Of a DNA stretch of 64,000 nucleotides, positions 16,411 to 23,679 are shown in pieces. Numbering within the stretch: the stretch's first letter is position 1; each line of letters starts with the position of its first letter. The stretch is from Streptomyces scopuliridis RB72 (GTDB taxonomy: Bacteria; Actinomycetota; Actinomycetes; Streptomycetales; Streptomycetaceae). The stretch is from NCBI RefSeq assembly GCF_000718095.1, contig NZ_JOEI01000019.1:124001-188000 (forward strand), in the 5' to 3' direction. A program made the position numbers and the translations under genes. Below the pieces are notes generated by a model that saw only the letters and a list, made by a program, of their open reading frames with translations, searched no databases and was not told the DNA's origin.

Positions 16411-17025
16411 ATGACCTCGTACCGTCGCGCGGCCCGCAGGGCCGCCACCGCCGCGGCCGTGACCACCGCCGCGCTCACCCTCGCCGCCTGCGGCGGGGAC
16501 AACGGAAGCCCGTCCTCCACCGCTTCGACGTCCGCGTCCGCCCCGGCTTCGGCCGCGGGCTCGGCGCACAACGCCGCGGACGTGTCCTTCGCGCAGGGCA
16601 TGATCCCGCATCACCGGCAGGCGGTGGAGATGGCCGACCTCGCCGCCACCCGGGCCTCCTCGGCGGAGGTGAAGAAGCTCGCCGCCGAGATCAAGAAGGC
16701 CCAGGACCCGGAGATCAAGACCCTGTCCGGCTGGCTCACGACCTGGGACGCGCAGGTGCCGACGCAGGGCAGCATGGATCACTCCGGGCACGCGATGCCC
16801 GGGATGATGGCTGACAGCGACATGTCCACGCTGGAGAAGGCGTCGGGCCCGGCGTTCGACACCGCCTTCCTGAAGCTGATGGTCAAGCATCACGAAGGCG
16901 CGGTCGAGATGGCCAGGACCGAGAAGTCGGCCGGGGCCGACCAGAGCGCCAAGGACATGGCCGACGCCATCATCACGTCCCAGAGCGCCGAGATCACCCG
17001 GATGAACACCCTGCTCGACAAGTAG
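16411..17025 (+). CDS. DUF305 lipoprotein
   Basis: A 204-residue lipoprotein with lipobox LAAC (Cys about residue 27), a Ser/Ala linker and a duplicated four-helix DUF305 domain. Each half carries the signature: FAQGMIPHHRQAVEMADLA near 64 and FLKLMVKHHEGAVEMART near 152. A Met/His-rich loop (MDHSGHAMPGMMADSDM) lies between. Such ferritin-like, His/Met-rich exported proteins are widespread, often near copper genes; metal binding outside the membrane is a reasonable inference. The gene probably works with the upstream DUF6153 protein. A terminator follows. Confidence 0.9.
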   Translation: MTSYRRAARRAATAAAVTTAALTLAACGGDNGSPSSTASTSASAPASAAGSAHNAADVSFAQGMIPHHRQAVEMADLAATRASSAEVKKLAAEIKKAQDPEIKTLSGWLTTWDAQVPTQGSMDHSGHAMPGMMADSDMSTLEKASGPAFDTAFLKLMVKHHEGAVEMARTEKSAGADQSAKDMADAIITSQSAEITRMNTLLDK

Positions 17026-17048
17026 TACCGAGGCCCGGGGGCCTTGTC

Positions 17049-17083
17049 GGCCGGGGGCCGCGCCGAACGCGCGGTCCCCGGCC
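17049..17083. terminator. Long GC hairpin between convergent genes
   Basis: GGCCGGGGGCCGCGC at 17049-17063 pairs with GCGCGGTCCCCGGCC at 17069-17083, a 15-bp stem with one G-T pair and a 5-base loop. It separates the DUF305 gene (+) from the acetyltransferase gene (-). Confidence 0.7.
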
Positions 17084-17122
17084 GGTCGCGGGGCGGCGCT
17101 CCGCGACCGGAGCGGAGCACCA

Positions 17123-17737
17123 CTACGAGAGCGGTGCTCCGCTTCTCCCCGTACGAGCCGCGCCGGCCGGAACGGGGATGACCAGTTCGGGCCGGTCCCA
17201 CATCACGGCCGGCGGGTTCGCGGCCACGGTGCCGGTGCGGCGGGCGCCCACGCTGCGGTAGAAACCCTCGGCGGGCGGATGGGAGACGACACGGACGGCG
17301 TCGAGTCCGGCGCCGCGCGCCTCGTCCGTCATGTGCTCGACAAGCCGGCGGCCGATACCGAGCCCCTGGGCGGCGTCCGCGACGAACATCAGATCGAGCT
17401 CCGGCGGATCGAGGACGAGCGCGTAGAAGCCGAGCAGCCGCTCATCGGCGCGTACGGCGTCGGCGCGTACGGCGTCGGTGCTTACGGCGTCGGCGGCGCC
17501 CCCCGCCCCTCCTGTCGCCACGGCCAGGAAGACCCGGTGAGTCTCGATGTAGTCGGGGCCGACCCGGTACCCCGCGATCATCGGCGCGTACGGGCCCTCG
17601 TAGGCGCGGGAGCCCCGGACCAGCCGGGTGAGCCGCCGGGCGTCCCGCGCGGTCGCCCGCCTGATCGAGACCGTCGTACCGGCCGACCCTTCACCCACCC
17701 GCGACCGTTCACCCACACGCGTAACTCGCGACACCAT
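17123..17737 (-). CDS. GNAT-family N-acetyltransferase
   Basis: A 204-residue acetyl-CoA-dependent acetyltransferase. Residues 23-34 (VSIRRATARDAR) are the first strand and helix. Strand 4 and the CoA loop are LDLMFVADAAQGLGIGRRLVEHM (the Q/R-x-x-G-x-G/A motif reads QGLGIGR). The late AEGFYRSVGARRTG is typical. The substrate is unknown. A DAVRA-type pentapeptide repeat encoded by a 15-base tandem repeat interrupts the region before strand 3 and is probably a surface loop. A TAATAC sequence ends 7 bases before the ATG, so the message may be leaderless. Confidence 0.85.
   Translation of the reverse strand: MVSRVTRVGERSRVGEGSAGTTVSIRRATARDARRLTRLVRGSRAYEGPYAPMIAGYRVGPDYIETHRVFLAVATGGAGGAADAVSTDAVRADAVRADERLLGFYALVLDPPELDLMFVADAAQGLGIGRRLVEHMTDEARGAGLDAVRVVSHPPAEGFYRSVGARRTGTVAANPPAVMWDRPELVIPVPAGAARTGRSGAPLS
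17446..17490. repeat. 15-base tandem repeat, 3 copies
   Basis: CGGCGCGTACGGCGT occurs at 17446-17460 and 17461-17475 exactly, and at 17476-17490 with two changes. It is in frame inside the acetyltransferase gene and encodes consecutive DAVRA-like units. Copy-number change would insert or delete five residues without a frameshift. Confidence 0.85.
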
Positions 17738-17987
17738 GGAGAGAGTATTACACCCGCGTCACACCGGACGCAGGGCGCCCTTTGCGCGGATCCGGGCGGC
17801 CGACAGGATGAGGGCCGGGGACGGTGCGCCGAACCGCCCCTGGAATGCGCCGCGTACGCCAGAGGTCCAGACCGAGAGCCGCTTTCTTTCTTTGCCCGGC
17901 TGTTATTGGCATGACCATGCGAAAGGTTCAGCATGGAACCGCACTACGCGCGTCACCCCTTCCAGGCAATGGATTTCGGGAGACCCC

Positions 17988-18641
17988 ATGGAAGCCCACT
18001 CCCCCACACCGTCCCGCCGCGCCTTACTCCGTTCCGGTGCCGGTCTCGGCGCCGCCGCGCTGGGACTCGCCACGATCTCCGCCTCCACCGCCCGGGCCGC
18101 CGACGCCCGGCGCGACCCCGATGAACGGAACGCCCCCGGCACCGGGCCTCGCGTCTCCGCCGCCTATCCGCCCACCCACTGGATCCCGGCCAGCACCTCC
18201 AACTACACGGTGTCCAGCCGTCCGACGACGTATCAGGTCGACTTCGTCGTCATCCATGTGACGCAGGAGACCTTCCCCGACGCAAGGAAGATCTTCCAGG
18301 ACCCGGCCAAGAAGGTCTCCGCGCACTACATGGTCGCCTCGGCCGACGGCTATATCGGGCAGTTCGTACGGGAGAAGGATGTCGCCTGGCACGCGGGCAA
18401 CTGGAACTACAACACCCGCAGCATCGGCATCGAACACGAGGGATGGGTGGACAAGCCGGAGTACTTCACGGACGCGATGTACGCGTCGTCCGCCGCGCTG
18501 ACCGCCGCCGTCTGCGCCAGGTACGGCATCCCCAGGACACGCGAACACATCATCGCCCACAGCGAGGTTCCCGGCGCCACGCACACCGACCCGGGCCGGC
18601 TCTGGGACTGGGACCGGTACATCGCACTGGTCAACAGCTGA
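17988..18641 (+). CDS. Tat-exported N-acetylmuramoyl-L-alanine amidase
   Basis: A 217-residue secreted peptidoglycan amidase (amidase_2/PGRP fold). The twin-arginine signal is SRRALLRSGAGLGAAALGL and cleavage is expected after ARA near residue 38. Zinc-site features are VVIHVTQET (first His), the internal HYMVASADGYIGQFV and DVAWHAGNWNYN segments, and HSEVPGATHTDPG (second His plus Asp). It would cut the bond between muramic acid and the stem peptide, for cell-wall turnover or against neighbours. The ATG at 17988 follows GGGAG. It has no cell-wall-binding domain. Confidence 0.9.
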   Translation: MEAHSPTPSRRALLRSGAGLGAAALGLATISASTARAADARRDPDERNAPGTGPRVSAAYPPTHWIPASTSNYTVSSRPTTYQVDFVVIHVTQETFPDARKIFQDPAKKVSAHYMVASADGYIGQFVREKDVAWHAGNWNYNTRSIGIEHEGWVDKPEYFTDAMYASSAALTAAVCARYGIPRTREHIIAHSEVPGATHTDPGRLWDWDRYIALVNS

Positions 18642-18810
18642 CCGGTCCGGCGTTCCACCACGGGCGCGGTCGGCGGTCGTTGCCGGCCGCGCCACCGAAC
18701 ACAGCGCGCACGTCGACCCGTTCGGGTGAGGATTCCCCTCCGGTCTGGCGATCCTCCTGTCCCGTGTGCCATAAGAAGGGGGCAATGTCCCATAAGGGAA
18801 AGAGAACACC

Positions 18811-19224
18811 GTGTACAGACTGCGCACCGGGCGACGCGTCGCCTCGGCTCTCGCCGTACTCGTGATCGCCGGCTCCGGGCCGCTGGCCGCCGCACCCGCC
18901 GGCGCCGCCCAGGCCGCCGGTTCCCCCGCCGCCTCTTCCGCGGCGGGCGATCCCCCGGCCACGCGGTCCGCGAAGGCACCCCTGGGAGAGCCCAAGGGCA
19001 AGGTCGTCTCCCGGATCAACCTGAGCATCCGTGAGGAGCCGACCTCCCACTCCGCCTATCTGGGCGGCCTGCGGCCCGGTACGGTCATCCCCCTCAGCTG
19101 CAAGGTCAGGGGCGAGAACGTGGACGGCAACAACCTCTGGTACCTGCTCGGGGACGCACATCCCGGCTATGTCGCGGCCCGTTACGTCGAGAATCAGTCG
19201 CCGGTGCCGTACTGCCAGTGCTGA
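18811..19224 (+). CDS. Secreted bacterial SH3-domain protein
   Basis: A 137-residue exported protein: signal peptide (SALAVLVIAGSGPLAAAPAGAA), Ala/Pro/Ser linker, then one SH3b domain (KVVSRINLSIREEPTSHSAYLGGLRPGTVIPLSCKV and NNLWYLLGDAHPGYVAARYVENQ). It ends PYCQC, so two Cys may form a disulfide, one perhaps with the Cys of LSCKV. SH3b domains usually bind cell-wall components. GTG start at 18811 after AAAGAG. It follows the amidase gene by about 170 bases on the same strand and may act on the same wall. Confidence 0.8.
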   Translation: MYRLRTGRRVASALAVLVIAGSGPLAAAPAGAAQAAGSPAASSAAGDPPATRSAKAPLGEPKGKVVSRINLSIREEPTSHSAYLGGLRPGTVIPLSCKVRGENVDGNNLWYLLGDAHPGYVAARYVENQSPVPYCQC

Positions 19225-19262
19225 CCGTCCCGCGAGGAGCGTGCTCACCGGCCTGTCCGGCG

Positions 19263-19298
19263 CGGCCGCGCCTCAGCGACCGGCCCTGAGGACGGCCG
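19263..19298. terminator. Interrupted hairpin between convergent genes
   Basis: CGGCCG (19263-19268) pairs with CGGCCG (19293-19298), and CCTCAG (19271-19276) pairs with CTGAGG (19286-19291). The hairpin lies between the SH3 gene and the convergent phosphoesterase gene. Confidence 0.5.
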
Positions 19299-19300
19299 GG

Positions 19301-21196
19301 TTACACGAACGGTGACAGGAAGTCCTTGGGTGCGAGTGCCCGGCTCACGATGCGGGTGTCACCGATCCAGCCGTAGAAGCCCTGGCCGAACCGCTCGTCG
19401 AACTGGGTGGCGCCCAGGACGAAGGGCTTGCCCAGCGTGGCGATGCCGGTCGACTTCTGCGCCGGGTTGCGCGCGATCTTCGAGCCGTCGACGTACATCA
19501 CCGTACGGCGGCCGTCGTTGACGAGGGCGATATGCATCCAGCGGCCCACCGGGACGGCGTGGCTCCAGGAGGTGGGGTCGGCGTCCTGGAGCTGCGGGTA
19601 GACGACGAACTGGAGGAATCGTTCCGGGGAGAGATTGAGGCTGCACGTCGGCTCGTCGGGCGACCAGCCGGTCGTCTTGCCCGCGTCGCCGTTGCGCCCT
19701 TCCCAGCTGAGGATCCCCATCCAGGCGTGATCGCCCGCGAACGGCTCCGGCAGCTTGACGAACGTCTCGATGGTGTAACCCGAGGTGAAAGTGGCGCTGT
19801 TGAGCGGGGCGTTCGCCGCGGTGGTGAGGACCGCGCCGCGGTCCGGGGCCTTCCCTCCGTCGAAGCGCAGGCTCGCGTGGGCCGGCTGGCCGAGGTGGTG
19901 CTCGGCCGACCAGGTCAGCGCGTCGGCGCCGCTCGCGTGGAGCCGACGCACCGTCAGATCGTTGCCGTTGCCGGTCAGGTCACGGGCGACCCTGCCGTCC
20001 GTCACGGGCTTGCCCGCCCGGCCGGCGTCCGGCAGGCCGGAGGAGTCGAACCGCCAGTACGCGACGGTGCCGCGCGGCATCACGGCGGAGGCGGGCCTCG
20101 GGGCGGGCGGGGTGGCCGGGGCGAAGCTCGCGAACCGTTCGGCGAAGTCGATATCCAGGCTGAACCGGTCGACCGGGCCGGTCAGTTCGATGGTCTCGGC
20201 CTCCAGGGGTGTCCGCTTCGCCGGATCGCGGGCGAGGAACCACGGGGAGAACGTCTCGACGTCGATGACCCCGCGGGCCAGATCGAAGCCGTACATCCGG
20301 ATCATCCCGGCGCCGCCGTAGTAGCGGTCCTGGTAGTTGGTGATCTGGACGTGTACGTCATGACCGGCGTCGTTGGTCAGTACGGTGCGGCCGGGCGGCC
20401 AGTAGTGACCGCCCAGGGCCAGGAAGATCTGGTCGTTGCCGCGGACGAGGCCGTCCCACAGCCGCTTGCCGTTGTCCGACAGCTGGGCCGCGCCGTCGTC
20501 GTCCGACCACGCGAGGTCGTGGGTGGTCAGCACCGCGGGCAGCGACGGGTGCGTGTCGAGCACGCCCCGCGCCCAGCGCAGTCCCCGGTCCGACACCCGC
20601 CAGTCCAGCGCGAGGATCAGCCACTCGCGGCCCGCCGCGCGCAGCACGTGGTAGCTGTTGTAGCCGTCGGGCGAGGCACCGCCGAAGGTCGGCATGGAGG
20701 AGTAGCGCTTCGGCCCGAACGCCTTGAGATACGCGCTGTCGCCACGCTGGTCGTCCGTGGACCCGTTGATGTCGTGATTGCCCGCGAGGACGCTGTAGGG
20801 CACCTTGCCGTGCAGGGTACGGAAGGTGTCGGCGGCGAGTTCGATCTCTTCCCCGGTGCCGTGCTCCGTGACATCGCCGAGGTGCGTCATGAACGCGATG
20901 TTGGATTCGCCGCGTTCCGAGACGAGATACCGGAACGTCTCGCGCAGCGGCGCCGGGTCGGAGCTGTCGGCGTCGAAGAGGTACTGGGTGTCCGGAAGGA
21001 CGGCCAGCGCGAACCGGGGGCCTTCGGTGTCGAACCGGCCTCCGCCGCCCCCTGCCGTGGCCGCCGCCGTCGCTGTCGCCGCCCGCGCCGGTACGGTGTC
21101 GAGCGCCGTCGCGGCGGCGCCCGCGGCCGGTACGACGAGCGCGGCCTGAAGCAGCGCCCGTCTGTCCAGATTCTTCCTGCTGTCTGCCGTACTCAT
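19301..21196 (-). CDS. Secreted metallophosphoesterase with LamG-like domain
   Basis: A 631-residue exported enzyme. The Tat-type signal is NLDRRALLQAALVVPAAGAAATAL. The calcineurin-like catalytic domain spans about 50-330: PDTQYLF, LGDVTEHG, LAGNHDING, TTHDL and GGHYWPPG supply the two-metal site. After a linker, residues about 420-630 are a LamG/concanavalin-like jelly roll (YTIETFVKLP, WMHIALVNDGRRTVMYVDGSKI, YGWIGDTRIVSRAL) that probably binds sugar. The substrate is unknown; extracellular phosphodiester or phosphomonoester scavenging is an inference. The ATG at 21196 was chosen because it precedes the signal peptide directly. Confidence 0.9.
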   Translation of the reverse strand: MSTADSRKNLDRRALLQAALVVPAAGAAATALDTVPARAATATAAATAGGGGGRFDTEGPRFALAVLPDTQYLFDADSSDPAPLRETFRYLVSERGESNIAFMTHLGDVTEHGTGEEIELAADTFRTLHGKVPYSVLAGNHDINGSTDDQRGDSAYLKAFGPKRYSSMPTFGGASPDGYNSYHVLRAAGREWLILALDWRVSDRGLRWARGVLDTHPSLPAVLTTHDLAWSDDDGAAQLSDNGKRLWDGLVRGNDQIFLALGGHYWPPGRTVLTNDAGHDVHVQITNYQDRYYGGAGMIRMYGFDLARGVIDVETFSPWFLARDPAKRTPLEAETIELTGPVDRFSLDIDFAERFASFAPATPPAPRPASAVMPRGTVAYWRFDSSGLPDAGRAGKPVTDGRVARDLTGNGNDLTVRRLHASGADALTWSAEHHLGQPAHASLRFDGGKAPDRGAVLTTAANAPLNSATFTSGYTIETFVKLPEPFAGDHAWMGILSWEGRNGDAGKTTGWSPDEPTCSLNLSPERFLQFVVYPQLQDADPTSWSHAVPVGRWMHIALVNDGRRTVMYVDGSKIARNPAQKSTGIATLGKPFVLGATQFDERFGQGFYGWIGDTRIVSRALAPKDFLSPFV

Positions 21197-21425
21197 GCGC
21201 ACTCCAGGTACTGGATGTCCGTGTCCGCTGCACTGTGCTGATCGGCCGTGTCCGCTCGATGGCAGGAAGCTGAACGGGGGCCGCCCTCCGCCGCACGAAT
21301 CGGTCCACACGTCATGAAGGAGCCCACTCGGCACGAAGTGGGCCGCTGACGCCGCCGGGGTGATGCACGAAGATCTTCGCAACGGCCGCGCGACAGCGCG
21401 TGCGCCCGAGTGAAGGGGATTCCTG

Positions 21426-21917
21426 ATGCGCCGTCACGGAACTGTCCTGGATGACCTCGATCGCAAGATCCTCACAGCGCTGATCGCCGACGCCAGGGCG
21501 AGTTTCAAGGAGATCGGTCTGTCCATCGGGCTGTCGGCGCCCGCGGTGAAGCGCCGGGTGGACCGGTTGCGGGAGGACGAGGTGATCACCGGCTTCACCA
21601 CGGTGGTCACACCGTCGGCGCTGGGATGGCACACCGAGGCGTATGTGGAGGTGTTCTGCGAGGGGGCCGCGCCGCCGAAGCGGCTGGCGGAGGTTGTACG
21701 GAACCACCCCGAGATCCAGTCGGCCGTCACCGTGACCGGACGCGCCGACGCGATCCTCCATATCAGGGCGCTCGACGTCGAGCACTTCGAGGATGTCCTC
21801 GAACGGATCCGCGCGGAATCGTTCGTGAAGGAGACGCACAGCTTCGTGGTGCTGTCCCATCTGCTGCCGAGCAGCCCCGAGGCGGGCTCGGGGCGCTTCT
21901 CACGGATTAACGAGTAG
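21426..21917 (+). CDS. Lrp/AsnC-family regulator
   Basis: A 163-residue regulator. The N-terminal helix-turn-helix is LDDLDRKILTALIADARASF with EIGLSIGLSAPAVKRRVDRL, followed by the RAM effector domain (AYVEVFCEG, VTVTGRADAILHIRALD, SFVVLSHLL). Lrp proteins sense amino acids. It lies directly before, and on the same strand as, a DDAH-type hydrolase gene whose promoter region contains dyads, so it probably controls arginine-derivative breakdown. The ATG at 21426 follows GGGGATTC. Confidence 0.88.
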   Translation: MRRHGTVLDDLDRKILTALIADARASFKEIGLSIGLSAPAVKRRVDRLREDEVITGFTTVVTPSALGWHTEAYVEVFCEGAAPPKRLAEVVRNHPEIQSAVTVTGRADAILHIRALDVEHFEDVLERIRAESFVKETHSFVVLSHLLPSSPEAGSGRFSRINE

Positions 21918-21937
21918 CCGCTCACGCGCCTTCACAC

Positions 21938-21983
21938 GCAACAGAGTTGCACTCCCGCGCAACATTCCTCTCTTGTTCGCGCG
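21938..21983. promoter_or_regulatory. Lrp-type dyads and promoter of the DDAH gene
   Basis: GCAACAGAGTTGC at 21938-21950 has 5-bp arms. CGCGCAACA at 21956-21964 is roughly inverted by TGTTCGCGCG at 21974-21983. TTGTTC at 21973-21978 and TATTCT at 21997-22002, 18 bases apart, form a plausible promoter. Repeated AAC/GTT dyads are typical of Lrp/AsnC sites. The assignment to the adjacent regulator is inference. Confidence 0.5.
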
Positions 21984-22010
21984 TCCCGGGCCTCCATATT
22001 CTGGTCCTCA

Positions 22011-22048
22011 TCTCCCCGGTTCCATGAAATCTCCCCGGTTCTACGAAA
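22011..22048 (+). repeat. 19-base tandem duplication in a leader
   Basis: TCTCCCCGGTTCCATGAAA at 22011-22029 is immediately repeated at 22030-22048 with two changes. It occupies the untranslated leader of the DDAH gene, between the likely promoter and the AAAGG ribosome binding site. The first copy contains an ATG that is a possible upstream start. Confidence 0.75.
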
Positions 22049-22057
22049 GGGCCGTTC

Positions 22058-22873
22058 ATGAGGGAACGACGGACAGCGACCAAGCGCCGTTATCTGGTAT
22101 GCCCGCCGGAGTATTTCGAGGTCCGCTATGCCATCAACCCCTGGATGACGTCGGAGGAGCCGGTGGATTCCGCGCTGGCTCTACGGCAATGGGAAACCCT
22201 CGTCTCCGTATACCGGGAGCTGGGACATGACGTGGAGATGATGACGCCCGTCGCCGGTCTGCCGGACATGGTGTTCGCCGCCAACTCCGCTCTGGTGCTT
22301 GGCGGCAGGGTGTTCGGGGCGCACTTTCTCGCACCGGAGCGGCGGCCGGAATCCGGTCACTACCGGGCGTGGTTCGAGAGCGCCGGCTTCGAGGTGGGCA
22401 CGCCTGCCCATATCTGCGAGGGAGAGGGTGACTTCACACCGGTGGGATGGCTGCTCCTCGCCGGGACGGGGTTCCGTACGCTGCCGCAGGCGCACCAGGA
22501 GGCCCAGGAGTTCTTCGGAGTGCCCACGGTCGGCCTGCGCCTGGTCGACCCGCTCTTCTACCATCTGGATACGGCGTTGTTCGCGCTCGACGACAACAAT
22601 GTCGCCTACTATCCGGGCGCGTTCTCGCCGGGAAGTCAGCGCGTGCTGAAATCACTCTTCCCCGACGCGGTGATCGCGACGGCACAGGACGCCAAATGCT
22701 TCGGCCTCAATTCCCTGTCGGACGGACGCCATGTGGTCATCGCCCAGGACGCGGCCGGCCTCATCGCGGCGCTGACGGACCGCGGATACCGTCCGGTCCC
22801 GGTGGATCTCTCGGAATTCCGGAAGGCCGGCGGCGGGGTGAAATGCTGTACGCAGGAGATCCGTACGCAGTAG
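22058..22873 (+). CDS. ddaH: Dimethylarginine dimethylaminohydrolase-type enzyme
   Basis: A 271-residue enzyme of the amidinotransferase/DDAH superfamily. Diagnostic segments are the substrate-binding MVFAANSALVLGG near 71-83, EGEGDF (121-126), the catalytic His in FYHLDTALFALDD (His169) and the nucleophilic Cys in GGVKCCTQEI (Cys263). DDAH cleaves methylated arginine to citrulline and methylamines. Related enzymes hydrolyse arginine or transfer amidino groups, and the exact substrate is not fixed by these motifs. Several actinobacterial members are annotated as N-dimethylarginine hydrolase. It is the likely target of the upstream Lrp regulator. The ATG at 22058 follows GAAAGG. Confidence 0.85.
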   Translation: MRERRTATKRRYLVCPPEYFEVRYAINPWMTSEEPVDSALALRQWETLVSVYRELGHDVEMMTPVAGLPDMVFAANSALVLGGRVFGAHFLAPERRPESGHYRAWFESAGFEVGTPAHICEGEGDFTPVGWLLLAGTGFRTLPQAHQEAQEFFGVPTVGLRLVDPLFYHLDTALFALDDNNVAYYPGAFSPGSQRVLKSLFPDAVIATAQDAKCFGLNSLSDGRHVVIAQDAAGLIAALTDRGYRPVPVDLSEFRKAGGGVKCCTQEIRTQ

Positions 22874-23009
22874 GTCCGTACGCGCGTGATCGGCATCCAG
22901 TGGGATCCGCCGTACACGGGGCTTATCAGGTTGAGCCCCGGGTTCGGCCGTGCTACCACTGGCGGGTTCACTGAAAGCCGATCATGAAACACGCGAAGGG
23001 CTGGCATAC

Positions 23010-23567
23010 ATGGTGCTCGGAGACCTCGTCAAGCTGCGAGCGATGGACCCGTCGGACGCCGAAGCGCTGTGGCGGTGGAACCACGATCCCGAAGTGATGC
23101 GCTGGATGAACGACGACTACGCCCAGCCGCTCGGCCGGGTCAGAAGGTGGCTGGAGGAGCGACCACGCAACGCGTACGGCGAGGTGCTCCTGGGGATCGA
23201 GGCGCTCGCGGACACGCATCTCATCGGGCTGGTCCAGCTGCGCGAGGCCGATCCGGAGACGGGGTGCGCCAAGCTCGACATCTACCTCGGTGAGAAGGAG
23301 TACTGGGGGCGCGGGTACGCCACCGACGCGATGCGGACGGTCTGCCGCTACGGCTTCGAGAAGATGCGGCTGCACAAGATCTCGCTGACCGTCGTCACCG
23401 AGAACCACGCCGCTCACCGCGTCTACCAGAAGGTCGGCTTCGTCGACGAGGGCAGGCTGCGTCACGCCTTCCGGCGTGACGGTCAGTGGTACGACATGTT
23501 CACGATGGGGCTGTTGGAGGGCGAACTCCGTCAGGCGCCGGATCCGGTGCGTGGACCCGCTTCGTAG
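23010..23567 (+). CDS. GNAT N-acetyltransferase (RimJ/RimL type)
   Basis: A 185-residue acetyltransferase. VKLRAMDPSDAEALWRWNHDPEVMRWM is the usual opening of the RimJ/RimL branch. The CoA-binding section reads KLDIYLGEKEYWGRGYATDAMRT (R-G-x-x motif GRGYA), then HKISLTVVTENHAAHRVYQKVGF with the conserved Asn and Tyr. It may acetylate protein N-termini, aminoglycosides or small amines; sequence alone does not decide. The ATG at 23010 is preceded by CGAAGGGC. Confidence 0.87.
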   Translation: MVLGDLVKLRAMDPSDAEALWRWNHDPEVMRWMNDDYAQPLGRVRRWLEERPRNAYGEVLLGIEALADTHLIGLVQLREADPETGCAKLDIYLGEKEYWGRGYATDAMRTVCRYGFEKMRLHKISLTVVTENHAAHRVYQKVGFVDEGRLRHAFRRDGQWYDMFTMGLLEGELRQAPDPVRGPAS

Positions 23568-23679
23568 ACCCGAGCCGGCCTCGGTCGACAGCGCCCCAAC
23601 CGACAGGTGTGGCAGCGCGGTTGGCCCCTAGAATTCGGTGACGGGCGCGTTGTCGCGCCCGATCGGAATGGGGGGCGCG

